The notes beneath the pieces were generated by a model that saw nothing but the letters and a program-made list of their open reading frames with translations, made no database searches and was not told the DNA's origin. A DNA stretch of 64,000 nt from Craterostigma plantagineum (lineage: Eukaryota > Streptophyta > Magnoliopsida > Lamiales > Linderniaceae), in assembly GCA_027422505.1 (NCBI GenBank), contig JAPQWV010000689.1, positions 1 to 64,000 of the forward strand. The letters run 5' to 3'. Positions 46,985 through 58,500 of the stretch are shown piece after piece (within the stretch, counting starts at the first letter, position 1; the number at the start of each line of letters is the position of its first letter). The position numbers and the translations under genes were made by a program.

Positions 46985-48219
46985 TCGTAGTTAGATTTGG
47001 ATAAGGACAATCTATTGTTTGTAGGTTGTATTGTTTGTAGCTCTCTCAAGCCATTAATACAAGGAACTTGGGTTTTTTTTTTAGATTGTTTTTGTAGATA
47101 AATGGGGTTTATGTGCATAATTAATTATACATGCCGCTATCACGTGTAACAATAATATAATTGAAACAAATGGAAAGTTGGAATCTTTCCATTGTCTTGT
47201 AGTGAAGATTCCTCATATGTGGTTCTTAACATGGTCATTAGTTGTTTGTCCAAATCAATCCCACTTGGTCGTCTCTATCTAATCTATAGCACAAGTAGAG
47301 TACTTGCTCATCACGAAATAAAATTAGAAAGAAACATTGGAGTGGACACGAAAAGGGGATGACTGAGTGGCGTGTTCTACTTGTCTTGAATTCCTTTGAG
47401 ATTCGTTGTTCACATAATGGAATTGGGATGAAATACATATACCACTAAATTCGTTCCACACTAAAAGCTGAGATCATCATAAGTTAGTGGGCCTCATCGG
47501 AAGTTGAGGATGAGGTTCAATCTCTTCAGACTAAGAAGTCACGTGTTTGATTCAATTTGGACTTTTTATAATGGATCGGGAAGATTAGTTGAAATGGGAA
47601 GGTTGGGAGATTAGTTGAAATGGAAGCAAATTCGATTCGGAGCGAACTTCGTAATAAGTGTAGATAAAATTTAGGTTACAAGTTCACGAGATCATCACTT
47701 TTGTATTCTATCATTGCAACATCCTATTAACAACTCATGGGTCAATGCAAGAAAACAGTTTTTAATCTCAACATGTTCAAAGAAAGTTGTGGGCCCCTCT
47801 GTCATTCATAAATCATAATCGCTAGAATCGTAAAATTAAAAAAACCAAGAAAATGAGTTTAATCACAAGATGCCACGATGATCAAAACATAACGTAAACA
47901 TTCATTTTCTCGGCAGGCAACCATTAAAGATTCAAAGACAGCAAATGACAGCGGTAGCAACTAACATCTCACAATCAAAGTTGTGTTCTTTGGGGCCCAT
48001 ATACTACTACAATGTCATCATGACGTGGAAACCAATTGAATAAGCACAAAAATAGAGCAAAATGGCTTCACAATACGCTCCTTACAAAAGATAGCAGCAT
48101 GCCCATCGAGGGCAGCCCACAGCAGAACTATATGCCTTCCATTTTTAACTTAATGCTTCAGGCCAACCAAACATCAACACAGCGAAAAGAAAAGAAAAGA
48201 AAAAACGTACGATCGAATA
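46985..48219. other. Intergenic between ProDH and FTSHI3 3' ends
   Basis: The genes converge here. It is AT-rich with no coding or RNA features. A duplicated GGAAGATTAGTTGAAATGG phrase occurs near 47577 and 47606. Confidence 0.5.
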
Positions 48220-51167
48220 TTAGCTGAGAGTTTGATAGCCCAAAAGCCCTTGTGATCCTCCTCCCCCCTTTCCACCATCGCTTCTGTTCGTAAGTGAAGG
48301 CATCCAAGGAAACAACTTTCCCAATTCTCTGCCTATCGTGTTGGGCCTCGTTTGCCTCTCGTTTATCCCAAACTTTGCCCTCTCTATAGCTTCCATTATA
48401 TCATCCCTCGACACACTCTCACCGCCTGCCAAAAAGCCAGCAAAACGTCACAAAAAACTTGCAAGAAAATGGATAATCCATTGATTTTCTTTCCCAAAAA
48501 AAAAAAAGAAATCATAGAACCTCTGCGAGCGGCGAGGAGAGCAGATTCGTTTACGATATTTGCGAGATCGGCCCCTACGAGGCCTTGCGTGAGGGAAGCA
48601 ACGAGGTCGCAGATTAGGTCCAAGTCTTCTTCGAGGGGTACGTTTTTCAAATGGATGGCTAAGATCTTTCTCCTTCCATCTTCGTCAGGTTCGCCCACGT
48701 AAACTTTTCTTGAGAATCGACCGGGTCGGCATAGGGCCGGGTCTAGGGCTTCGGGTCGATTCGTTGCAGCGACGACTACTATGTTGATATCGGACTCAAA
48801 ACCATCCATTTCCGTCAGCAACTGGCAAATAAAGATTTGTTAAGGAGGTCTATTACACCAAGAAAGGATCTATATTGCAGTATTATATGAAGGGTTAATT
48901 ATTCTTTCAGTAATTTAAATATTAGGGGATGGCATTATAAGAATAACTTTCAAAATTAAGCAACTTAGGACATTATACGCTGGAACCGTATATTTTGTCT
49001 CATAATTGCTTAATTTTGTAAGTTATTGTTTGTATAATGTCACCCCGAAATTCGTCGATGCTAGAACCCTAGAATTTGAGTCAAAATCAAGAATTTCGAC
49101 GTATAACTCAACTCCATAAATTTGTTGTCCATATAATTTCACCCCCTAAATTACCGGACTAAAAAAGTAATTAAGCCTTATATATGTGTGAAAGGTTTCA
49201 AGAATGCCGATTAACAACTATCCTACTAGACACCTAAAATGTAAGCGTAAGTCTAACACCATTCATACGAACCGTTAGTCCAGCTAAATGTAATAAATCT
49301 CATCGCCTGGACTGCATCATTATAAGCACCATATTATCGTAACACATAAGGGGAAAAAAAGGGAAAAAGAGACAATATACAAACCTGGTTCAGAGTTTGG
49401 TCTCTTTCGTCATTGAAGCTTCGCCCTCGCTTGCCGCCAACTGCGTCGAGTTCGTCGATAAAGATGATAGAAGGAGCATTTTTACGGGCAACTTTGAAAA
49501 GGTCTCTGATGCGCGCAGCTCCTCGTCCTACAAATAGCTCCACAAATTCGCTAGCAGAGACCGAAAAGAATGGAACTCCAGCCTCTCCAGCCACTGCGCG
49601 GGCCAGCAATGTCTTTCCCGTCCCTGGCGGGCCCACGAGCAACACTCCTCTAGGCAGTTTGGCACCTAGCTTGTTGTAGTTGATCGATCCTCGGAGGCAA
49701 CACACTATCTATTAAGATGTAAATCGTATAAGAGAATCACGAGCCATTTCCTTTTTAGTTGTATACAAGGAAATAAGGACGAAAAAATAGCCAACATAGA
49801 ATGGATGCAAATTTCTCTGATCAAAGTTGCTAATTGCTTGATACAAAATTGTAGCAGTGAAGACCTCGAAGCTGGTTGGAGATTAACATTATTATTCCCT
49901 CACAAGGCAGTAATAAACCCAAAGATCTAGTGAACACTATATGGTATTTGATTCATATGTAAGGTTTCAAAGCAATAATCCTTTCTGAAGAAACTATTTC
50001 AAAACACTCGAAATCAAGCAAAATTGCTAGAAAATATCACGAAATTGTGTAATGCAGAAAGATAAATTCTGCCAATTATCATTCATACACAAAATCTTTC
50101 ACTAAATAACTCGACAGAATGTAGTTTACCTCCATGAGCTCCACTTTTGCAGAATCGACACCCTCCACGTCTTCAAAGCACACCAATTGATTGCTCGGCC
50201 TCTTTTTTCTTGCCGGGCTATTAGCAGCAGAGAGTTGACGATAAAGAAGCCACATTAACGGAATCAAAGGGATCCACAATGTGAGCACCGTGATCAGCAT
50301 GCTTCTCATGGACATTAAAACGGACTGAGGTGCCGAACTGTAAGAGATACCTCTTTCCCTCATTAAGGTAAGAAGATAACCCTCATCGTGATCAATCTTT
50401 CTAGTCGAAAACTCCCAAGTAGGAGATGATTTCTTAGACTTAGCCAGCTTCCCTAACACATTATCCTTCCCTGTATTGCTCTGTGCAGTGCTAGTAACCA
50501 CATTACTATCCAAGAGAGTCTCGGTCTGAGAATTTGACCTATCTTCTTCCATAGTTTCGCCATCTTTTCCGCTTAAAAGCTTCGTACTGTAGTATATTCG
50601 TCGAGTTCCCTCCTCGAACAAGACCTTTGCCACATTCCCATTCTGAAGACTCATTATAAGGTCTGAGTATGGAACGAGCTTTGGAGTGGGCATGGCAGTC
50701 ATCTTAAGAAACAAAAAGCAGATGCCAAAAACAATCGACACAGAAGCAGAAAATGTCACTCTCCTCGCATTTTTCCGCACGAAAGACGAAATCCCATTTA
50801 GCATAGACCTAACTGAAGCGTTTCGTCTCAGCTTACTTGAAAATAAACGTAATCTAGGTCGTAATCTGAACGAGAACTTCCTTCGCAACCCATTACTGCC
50901 TCCTTTAACAGAAGTAGTATCAAATCTTGTCCTCTCATTAACAACTAAAGTAAACTTACTGCTGCACATCAACCTATTTTGCGGTGTGTAGCTATTGTAC
51001 TTCAACGAAATAGGCTTCGCTGCAGCAGAAAAGCCATAATTTGCAATTGAACAAGACAGAGTCCGACGTTTCCCCAGAAGATCAGAATATCTAATCAAGG
51101 GCTTCAATCTTTTCTCATGGTCGATCAATAGAACGTCGTGTGAAGCTAAAGGAAACGAAGACATCAT
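48220..51167 (-). CDS. Inactive FtsH-like AAA ATPase FTSHI3, chloroplastic
   Basis: Four exons (50130-51167, 49385-49708, 48521-48821 and 48220-48425) give 622 residues. The N-terminal region is Ser/Arg/Lys-rich, as for a plastid transit peptide. Two membrane segments lie at about residues 137-154 and 290-309. The AAA module has Walker A GPPGTGKT (372-379), Walker [11 protein letters not shown], second-region LTEMDGF, and sensor/Arg-finger [21 protein letters not shown]. The protein ends with [15 protein letters not shown] and LGYQTLS, without the HEXXH zinc-protease domain. That is the defining trait of FTSHI proteins; the C-terminus recalls Arabidopsis At3g02450. The family acts in plastid envelope complexes linked to protein import and chloroplast development. 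Its start lies 403 bases from the divergent PPR gene. Confidence 0.92.
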
Positions 51168-51570
51168 TCTATGAATAGCAAACGCAAAATCCCATCAAGC
51201 CGCAACAAAATTCTGCACGATAAACGTGGAAAGTGAACGGCGGATGGCTTCGAAGAGCTGAAGTACCACAAATCGGCCGATAGAATATCGAATCTGCAGA
51301 TTAAATGCCTCTGAGGTTGAAAAGGTAGTTCTCTTTAGGATAAGAAGCAAGTTCGGGGAATTTAGAAAGATATTTCCTTTTTCCTGTTATTGATCTTTTA
51401 TTCGATAAAACATCGATTGAAGTAGATTTATTTAGACTTTTGACCCCAGAAATTAATCCAAAATTGAAAATTACACCAAAAGAATTGCGATTTGAACTTT
51501 TGACCCCAACATCCCCTCCCTGCTCTCCCACACACAGAGGGAGGAGCTTGTGCTTCCATAGCTGCTGAGG
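51168..51570. promoter_or_regulatory. Shared divergent promoter region, FTSHI3 / PPR
   Basis: The two start codons face away from each other across 403 bases. No strong TATA box is seen for either gene, as is common for housekeeping plastid and organelle genes. Minus-strand frame 51301-51585 has no likely function. Confidence 0.6.
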
Positions 51571-53316
51571 ATGAAGAATGATCAAATAGTTAAAACCCTA
51601 TGCGCCATCTTAATAAAAGGACAAAGGGACAACCTATTGAGGCCAAAGATCGTTCCTTTATTCACCTCATCCGTGGTTCATCAGACTCTATTAGCTCTAA
51701 ATCGCCATGGGTTTTCCGTCGCCTGGTCATTTTTCAAGTGGGTCGAAACCGTTCCTCAGTACGAGCACTCTTTGCAGTGTTCCTGGACGATGATCTGCAT
51801 TCTCACCAAGCAAAGGCATTTTAGGGCTGCCCAGAATTTGCTGCACAAAGTTGCCAGGAAGGATTTCATCTCATCTCCGACCGTTTTGAATGTCCTAGTG
51901 AGTAGCTTCGATGATTCCGATGTAAATTCCCACGTTTTGAGCTGGCTAGTCATTCATTACGCTCGTATGAAGGCAAATGCCGATGCATTGCAAGTGTTTG
52001 AACACATGAGGGTTTGTGGGTACGCCCCTCATTTGCACGCTTGTACTGTTCTTCTCAGCTCTTTGGTGAAGGAAGGACTCGTCGATTCCATGTGGAAGAC
52101 TTACAAAAAGATGGCAAAAATCGGGGTTGTTGCTAACTTACACGTTTATAACGTATTGATTCATGCTTGCTGTAGGTCGAGGGACGTAGAGAGAGCTGAG
52201 GAATTGTTGGGGGAAATGGAGTCGAGCAACATATTCCCCGATCATTTCACGTACAACACGTTGATTTCCTTGTACTGTAAGAAGGGTATGCATTACGAGG
52301 CCTTAGCTGTCCAAGATCGAATGGAGAGGTGTAATATACCCCCAGATATCGTGACGTATAATGCACTGATATATAGTTACTGTAGAGAAGGCAGAATGAG
52401 AGAAGCCTTTAGGATGTTTAAGGAGATTAAAGGCGCTTCGCCTAATCACGTGACATATACGACTTTAATCGATGGTTTCTGCAGAGTTGGTGAGTTAGAT
52501 GAAGCTTTAAGCTTACGCAGTGCAATGGAGGCCGAGGGGTTGTACTTAGGGGTGGTTACTTACAATGCTATCTTGAGGAAATTATGCGAAGATGGTAGGA
52601 TACAAGATTCTAATAGGCTCTTGAACGAAATGGGCGAGAGGAAAATCGAGCCCGATAATGTCACTTGCAACACGCTGATCAACGCTTACTGCAAGGTTGG
52701 AGATACGAAATCTGCTTTGAAGGTGAAGGGTAAGATGTTAGAGGCCGGGCTTAAGCTTGATCAGTTTACTTACAAGGCACTAATTCATGGGTTTTGCAAG
52801 GGACAAGATGTCACTAGAGCTAAAAGTGTGCTGTTTGAGATGCTTGGGGCGGGATTTTCTCCAAGCTCTTGCACTTACGCATGGTTTGTGGATTTCTATT
52901 GCAGCCATGACGATGAAGACGCCGTGCTGAGGTTACCCAACGAGGTTGTCCAGCAGGGTTTTGTTGCTGACGTCAGCGTTTATAGGGCTATTGTGAGGAG
53001 ATTGTGTAAGAAAGATCGAATAGGGTGTGCCAAGAAACTGTTTGAAATGATGCAGAGAAGGGGGATTTTGGGAGATTCCATTATATATGGTTGTTTGGCT
53101 TATGCTTTTCTAAGAGCTAATGATGTCGGATCTGCTTTGGCTTTGTTCGATGAGATGTATAAGAGGCGTATGGTGATAAATCTGAGGATATACAGAAGTA
53201 TCTGTGCTTCTTATTCGAATGACAGCGAAAATTTAGTCGTGTTGTGGGATTATTTGCATAAGAAGAGCTTGATTTCCAGAGCTTGTTTCAACCAAATCCA
53301 GCAAATGAAGCTGTAA
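51571..53316 (+). CDS. Pentatricopeptide repeat protein (At5g38730 type)
   Basis: The intronless frame of 581 residues starts MKNDQIVKTLCAILIKG. From about residue 150 to 560 it consists of consecutive 35-residue P-type PPR motifs. Examples are HVYNVLIHACCRSRDVERAE, FTYNTLISLYCKKGMHYEA, VTYTTLIDGFCRVGELDEA and VTCNTLINAYCKVGDTKSA. No E, DYW or PLS modules are present, so it is a P-class protein, which usually stabilises, splices or helps translate organelle RNA. Residue order and the N-terminal FSVAWSFFKWVETVPQYEHS segment fit the Arabidopsis At5g38730 family. A broken copy of its last 228 codons is at 1648-2333. Confidence 0.94.
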   Translation: MKNDQIVKTLCAILIKGQRDNLLRPKIVPLFTSSVVHQTLLALNRHGFSVAWSFFKWVETVPQYEHSLQCSWTMICILTKQRHFRAAQNLLHKVARKDFISSPTVLNVLVSSFDDSDVNSHVLSWLVIHYARMKANADALQVFEHMRVCGYAPHLHACTVLLSSLVKEGLVDSMWKTYKKMAKIGVVANLHVYNVLIHACCRSRDVERAEELLGEMESSNIFPDHFTYNTLISLYCKKGMHYEALAVQDRMERCNIPPDIVTYNALIYSYCREGRMREAFRMFKEIKGASPNHVTYTTLIDGFCRVGELDEALSLRSAMEAEGLYLGVVTYNAILRKLCEDGRIQDSNRLLNEMGERKIEPDNVTCNTLINAYCKVGDTKSALKVKGKMLEAGLKLDQFTYKALIHGFCKGQDVTRAKSVLFEMLGAGFSPSSCTYAWFVDFYCSHDDEDAVLRLPNEVVQQGFVADVSVYRAIVRRLCKKDRIGCAKKLFEMMQRRGILGDSIIYGCLAYAFLRANDVGSALALFDEMYKRRMVINLRIYRSICASYSNDSENLVVLWDYLHKKSLISRACFNQIQQMKL

Positions 53317-53656
53317 TTGTACAAAAGGTTAATTCTTGGTTCTTTTTCTTATGATTTCGACCAAATACAGTGTGTGTGTGTGTGTCTATATATAAGGAGT
53401 CTAATTCTGGCATCTTATTTAACAGCGTCTAACCAGAATTTCACTGTTATATAACGGCGTCTCGTATCAGGTTTTCTTGGATCTAGCACGCACGATGACC
53501 TCAAACATCTTTGTAAGAACAATGCCTTTGACTAGTTCTATCTTTCTGTCCACAAAAAATATGCAGTGCCTTTGTTTTTGGATCTCTCTCATGTCTCAAT
53601 ACTATGTTTGGACAGCTGAGATCCACATTGCATGCTTCAAAAAGGGCCTCAAACTG

Positions 53657-53665
53657 CTATAAATA
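53657..53665 (+). promoter_or_regulatory. TATA box of KIN gene
   Basis: CTATAAATA lies about 106 bases before the start codon at 53771. The equivalent site in the left arm has lost one A. Confidence 0.7.
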
Positions 53666-53770
53666 CCAGCAACTCCTTGTGTTCTATCATCTTCACCAGC
53701 AAAATTACAAAGCTTTTCGATACATTCTCTTGTTTGAAGTCTCTCGATTTTGGTTGTTTATACAAGTAAG

Positions 53771-54156
53771 ATGGATTCCAACAACATGAGCTACCAAGCT
53801 GGCCAAGCCAAGGGACAAGCCCAGGTAAGAAAAATCACATCTTTCCCAGCAAATTAATTTTCATGAGCATTTACAATCATATCGAAGTTCTTTCTTTTTC
53901 TGTTGGATTTAGGAAAAAGGCAATCAGATGATGGACAAGGCAAGCCAGGCTGCTCAGTCCGCCAAAGAATCAGCTCAGAATGTAATTTTAACTGCTACGA
54001 ATGAATCGTCAAGCTTAATCAGTTTTCATATTTCTTTGAATTATATATATGATTTTATTTTGCGGATATTCTTGGCTTTAGGCTGGACAGCAGATTCAAG
54101 AGAAGGCACAAGGAGCTGCCGACGCTGTGAAGAACGCGACAGGGATGAACAAATGA
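53771..54156 (+). CDS. KIN/COR6.6-like small stress protein
   Basis: Three exons (53771-53824, 53913-53981 and 54082-54156), all phase 0, give 65 residues. The protein is hydrophilic and rich in Ala, Gln, Lys and Asn, without Cys or Trp. It matches the KIN1/KIN2/COR6.6 layout: SYQAGQAKGQAQEKGNQMMD, then QAAQSAKESAQ and an end AADAVKNATGMNK. The Arabidopsis relatives are 66 residues with the same three-exon structure and are induced by cold, drought and abscisic acid; pollen forms also exist. It follows the PPR gene by about 450 bases in the same direction. Confidence 0.92.
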
Positions 54157-55589
54157 AGAGCTTCGATCGCCTGCTATTTTTCCGTGGCTTTTTTATCATA
54201 CTATTATTACTACTACGATTAGTATAATTTCTTGATACTACGGCATCACGCCTTTAGACGATGTTTTGTGTTGGTAATAATCTGGTTTAAGCAACCTTAG
54301 GTTTGCTTTCTGTTAGACTGAGCTGTTGTCTTGTCAGCATTTAGTGTCTCTATAGCTTCTATATGTACGTACTTACTTGGGAAGAAAGACTAGAGATTCT
54401 GATGATGGTCTCAATGTTTTCTTTGCTTCATGAAATAAAATAAATGCGATTTTTAGCATTCTCTTCTTCGTGCGATGATATTCCCATTGTTTTATATTTG
54501 AATTAAAAAGAGTTATTAGATAGCTTTTATCTTAAATATTCAGCGAAAAAAAAACAGGCAAAAATGCAAATGTTGGAATTTTTGACAAGGATCATCCCGT
54601 AAGAAGTAATAGCCATCCTTGCACACTCTATGTATGTGCAGTTAATATAATTTTGAAGAAAAAAACAGTTTACTCAACTTATGTAGTGAATAGTTTTGCA
54701 TAATAATTTTACTATTTATTTTATGTTTTAATTATCAAAACATCATGAGTTATTTTTCTATTGTATTTAAGTAGGGAAGAAAGAAAACTAATGTAACAAG
54801 ATAACATAGAGAGGTATAATGATAATTATCATTTTAAAATTAAAGCATTTTCTATGAGGTCCTAGGCCCTAATAAAACAGAAAGATATTATAGCACTATT
54901 TCATTTTCCCTCTACAAATAAAATCCTTGAAAATGTTATTATTATTAGGGATCTTTACACATAAATACCCATTTATGTAAAAGTTTCGCAAATCAGACCC
55001 CTGTCAGATTTTTTTTATATGCAGGTACCTGTCAAGATAAAATCCGGGTTTGGACCCGCCCCATTGCCATGCCTAGCAACAACCAACCCTATATTTCGAT
55101 TAAATCAACTTTTGTTGAGAAAGAAATAAATTTTATTCCCACGAGAACTATTACAAACTATCGCATTTCCATGACATACTTGGCATTCCTACCAACCATC
55201 GGTTATTGCATGTCAGGTTTGGAGATGTATGAGTCAATACATAACATACTCAACTTGTTCACCACCGCCGATTTATTAATTTTTTTTACTGTTCACCACA
55301 TCCCATATCGGCTTCCAATGCTCGCAACATTCCATTTTTCACATTGAGACCACCTTGTCTTCTTCATAGTGGAGATACTCTATCCCAATTGGTCAACTTT
55401 TTTCACCACATACTTTGGCATAAGGAATCACGAAAAAACAGATAATATGAAAACCACGTCGTTTGATCTATATATGTCGATTATTTGACCACTTTTCACC
55501 GCCTTTAGATTTTACAAGCATTGAACTCTCTTCACCTTGAAAGTCCAATGCATCCGTACTACGTACACTCGGTGATGACATAAACAATT
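54157..55589. other. Intergenic; dispersed repeat phrase, no gene
   Basis: 54157-54973 is the 3' flank inside the inverted duplication. At 54946-55035 lies a phrase (AGGGATCTTTACACATAAAT ... GCAGGTACCTGTCA) that recurs at 63671-63755 and, inverted, at the window start. The 92-codon frame at 55069-55347 shows no known domain. Confidence 0.5.
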
Positions 55590-56210
55590 TGTTGGGGAAT
55601 CAGCTGCTATAGGTTCGTGATTGAATGTACTTTCCTCTATGATTGATTACCAGTCCAAGAATTTGGATCTTGAACTCGAACGGATCGAAAAACAGACGAA
55701 AAACAGAAAATAGAGAATACGCAGATTTACGTGGTTCGGCCCCTCTTTTGGCCTACTCCACGGATCAAACAGAGCACTTTTATTCAATCTAAGAGAAGGG
55801 ATTACAAGATACGTACTTACTCTCCAACTCTTACGTTTACAAGTCACTCAGAAACTCACTCTATGAAAAGATACGAACGCTCCAAGATCACTAGTCGACC
55901 CCTGAAATCTGATAAAGAATCTGCTTATAAAGCTTCAGGTGGAAACTATCCGTTGGATGACGTCAGCAACTTATCCCAACTGCCTTATGAGTATTACTTA
56001 TAGAATCGTTCTTGCTAGTAGCAATTCTTCAGGACTCCCACTTACTAAATTGCTTTTAACACCAACGACTTCTTCTCGTGAATAGATCGCTGAAGAACTT
56101 TTCATCAGCATGCAACTTATTCCTAGAGCTCAGACCATTTATCATCGCAGTTAAAAAAAAATCAGATCGCATGCCTTCATCAGCGAAGTTTAGGCTCACA
56201 AAACCCAACA
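55590..56210 (-). repeat. 3' LTR of non-autonomous copia element
   Basis: The 621-base LTR is read on the minus strand from TGTTGGGTTTTGTGAGCC (ending at 56210) to GATTCCCCAACA (55590). The outer 270 bases match 58208-58486 nearly perfectly. Confidence 0.85.
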
Positions 56211-56429
56211 AATCTCCACCTGAGACTAGAACTTCCAACTCCTCTACCCATTCGCACTTTTACAGCCCAAACGAATCCATAGGACCCGCTTGAAAGTCAT
56301 ACCAGAACCAGATTTTTCCAGGTTCCATTTTCAGTTTCTGACCATTGCAGTCCATCTTTATGTCCCTGCAATTCCAATCAAGGCTCCACCTTGATTCATA
56401 ATCCGTGCTCTGTTGATCTTCCAGCTTGC

Positions 56430-58190
56430 TTAACAGCTGCGAGCCTCAAAAGTAACCTTGCCAACTCCAAGTGAGATTGAAATCTCCCACTTAGAGCTAA
56501 CTTGGTACTTTGAGGTCTCCACCTTCATCTCTGAAGAACCATTCTCATTCCCAGCTTCATGAACTTCAGTACAAGTCCATTTACTGCCATTTTCAGCGGG
56601 CGTCTTGGTCTTCCTTGCAGACACGACCTCAGCCAATCCCAGCGATTCCTCAGATTCGATGTCAGCTTCTAGCAACTCTTTTTCAGGTGTTTGAGCCTCA
56701 CCATCTTCACTTCCAGCCACTTCGGATGCTAACTTCGAACATGGCATGTGAATACTTCTTCTCCTTGGTGGATTCTTGACCTTATCTTGATCAGATTGCT
56801 CATTTTCGGAGCAACTATCACCTAAGTCGCTTTCAGCCATTTCTGCAAAATCAGAAATTTCAGACTTGAGCAAAGGTTTTGCACTTGCTTTCTCCACCTC
56901 GAGAAGAGGTCTCTTGGACCTGCCCTTGACAATATTCAAACCACCACATTTCCTAGTTTTCGTGGTTTTGAATTTCTTCACCTGGCATCCATCCATCACG
57001 TAGATACCATTCCTTCGAGACCCACTCAAAACCAGCTTTCCCTGTTTCATAATTTTGAGTTTACCAGCTGCAGTTTGGGTGGAATATCCCTCTTTATCCA
57101 AGGCTCCAATGGAAATGAGATTCCTCCTTATCTCAGGCACATACTTGACATTCTTGAGGACCATCTCATCTCCATTCTTGAGCCTTAAGCGTACGTCGCC
57201 AGCTCCAAATATTTGACAGCTTTTATCATTTCCCAGCCACACCATTTCCTTCTTTGATACTCTGAAATTTTCGATGCTTTCCTTGTCACATGTAATATGA
57301 AATGAGCTCCCCGAATCAAGGATCCATTCCTTGTTCATTTCTTTCCCAGAAGCGGTGAGAATTTCTGCAAATTCAAGATCATCATTAGAGAGAAAATCAG
57401 TGGCAGAATTCACTTTACCATGGTTTGAGTTTGAGCCATTTCTTTTCGGGCAGCTCCTTATGTGGCCCTCTTCTTGACAGTAGTAGCATCTCACGGACTT
57501 TCTTGGCTCGAACTTCTCCTTTCCCGTGCCTTTCTTTCTCCAAGAATTCCCCTTTTCCTTAGCATACAACAGTTGGGCAGATTCTTGACTCTCATATTCA
57601 TTTCTCGTGTTCAGCTGCCGGGAATTCAACGCTGAAAGTACGTCATCAAGCTTGAGCTTTTCCCTTCCATACAAGATCGCCTCTTTGAAATGGTTGTGAC
57701 TTCTTGGCAGTGCACAAAGGAGTAAGAGCGCTTTATCCTCATCCTTCATTTCTTCGCCAACGTTTTCAAGATCAAGAATAAGCTTGCTAAACTGATTCAA
57801 CTGCTCATCTATCGGCTTCTCTTCTTCCATCTTGAACTTGTAAAGCGCTTGCTTCAAGTACAACCTCTTGGCCAATGATCTTGTCATGTAAAGCTCTTCC
57901 AATTTCTTCCATACGCCTTCAGCAGAGGTCTCTTTTGCCACATTTCTCAACACTTGATCTGAAAGACAGAGTATCAACGTCGAATAGGCTCGCTCTCGGA
58001 TCTTCTTCTTGTTCGCTTCCGTCATATCTTTCGGCTCCATTTCTTTCTCAGGCTTCAGCGCCTCCTCGAGCCCTTTCTCTGTTAACAGCGCTTTCATCTT
58101 CATCTTCCACAGGCCAAAATCGTTTTGGCCATTAAAGATCTCCATCTCGAACCTCGTCGCAGCCATCGTCTTCGTCACGCTTCGTTCCAA
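56430..58190 (-). CDS. Intact copia gag-protease ORF (586 aa), non-autonomous
   Basis: The ORF opens MERSVTKTMAATRFEMEIFN. A UBN2/gag domain covers about residues 15-210 (ERAYSTLILCLSDQVLRNVA, YLKQALYKFKMEEEKPI, LLCALPRSHNHFKEAIL). The zinc knuckle is at 235-247 (CYYCQEEGHIRSC), with three instead of four residues between H and the last C. The aspartic protease motif WILDSGSSFHITC is at 289-301. A pre-integrase-like stretch (LVLSGSRRNGIYVMDG) ends at about 405. The last 180 residues are Glu/Ser-rich and unlike integrase. The frame is uninterrupted, unlike the other elements here, which suggests recent activity in trans. The start is only 18 bases from the 5' LTR. Confidence 0.88.
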   Translation of the reverse strand: MERSVTKTMAATRFEMEIFNGQNDFGLWKMKMKALLTEKGLEEALKPEKEMEPKDMTEANKKKIRERAYSTLILCLSDQVLRNVAKETSAEGVWKKLEELYMTRSLAKRLYLKQALYKFKMEEEKPIDEQLNQFSKLILDLENVGEEMKDEDKALLLLCALPRSHNHFKEAILYGREKLKLDDVLSALNSRQLNTRNEYESQESAQLLYAKEKGNSWRKKGTGKEKFEPRKSVRCYYCQEEGHIRSCPKRNGSNSNHGKVNSATDFLSNDDLEFAEILTASGKEMNKEWILDSGSSFHITCDKESIENFRVSKKEMVWLGNDKSCQIFGAGDVRLRLKNGDEMVLKNVKYVPEIRRNLISIGALDKEGYSTQTAAGKLKIMKQGKLVLSGSRRNGIYVMDGCQVKKFKTTKTRKCGGLNIVKGRSKRPLLEVEKASAKPLLKSEISDFAEMAESDLGDSCSENEQSDQDKVKNPPRRRSIHMPCSKLASEVAGSEDGEAQTPEKELLEADIESEESLGLAEVVSARKTKTPAENGSKWTCTEVHEAGNENGSSEMKVETSKYQVSSKWEISISLGVGKVTFEARSC

Positions 58191-58207
58191 CGACTCGCCG
58201 CACCACT

Positions 58208-58486
58208 TGTTGGGGAATCAGCTGCTATAGGTTCGTGATTGAATGTACTTTCCTCTATGATTGATTACCAGTCCAAGAATTTGGATCTTGAACTCGAACG
58301 GATCGAAAAACAGACGAAAAACAGAAAATAGAGAATACGCAGATTTACGTGGTTCGGCCCCTCTTTTGGCCTACTCCACGGATCAAACAGAGCACTTTTA
58401 TTCAATCTAAGAGAAGGGATTACAAGATACGTACTTACTCTCCAACTCTTACGTTTACAAGTCACTCAGAAACTCAGAAACTCACT
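58208..58486 (-). repeat. Truncated 5' LTR of non-autonomous copia element
   Basis: Starting TGTTGGGGAATCAGC at 58208 on the plus strand, it equals 55590-55868 except for a duplicated CAGAAACT near 58468. It then stops at GAGGGGAGGAT, the purine tract of a different LTR. Confidence 0.85.
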
Positions 58487-58500
58487 CTTGAGGGGAGGAT

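Larger units (their letters stand above)
52630..54973. repeat. Right arm of large inverted duplication
   Basis: It matches the reverse complement of 1-2333. It contains the last 40 percent of the PPR gene, the KIN gene and downstream AT-rich DNA. At the outer end it runs into the repeat phrase AGGGATCTTTACACATAAAT (54946), which is also where the window begins in the left arm. Confidence 0.93.
55590..58486 (-). mobile_element. Non-autonomous Ty1/copia element (gag-protease only)
   Basis: On the minus strand the order is 5' LTR part (58208-58486), ORF (56430-58190), purine tract GGTGGAGATT (near 56215) and 3' LTR (55590-56210). The LTR tips are TGTTGGG and CCCAACA. No integrase, reverse transcriptase or RNase H sequence exists between the LTRs. 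The 5' LTR is cut after about 279 bases at a junction with another LTR, so the outer duplication cannot be defined. Confidence 0.85.

Noticed and set aside
55069..55347. 92-codon frame as a gene
   Set aside because: No domain, no codon signature, next to a dispersed repeat; no support beyond being open.
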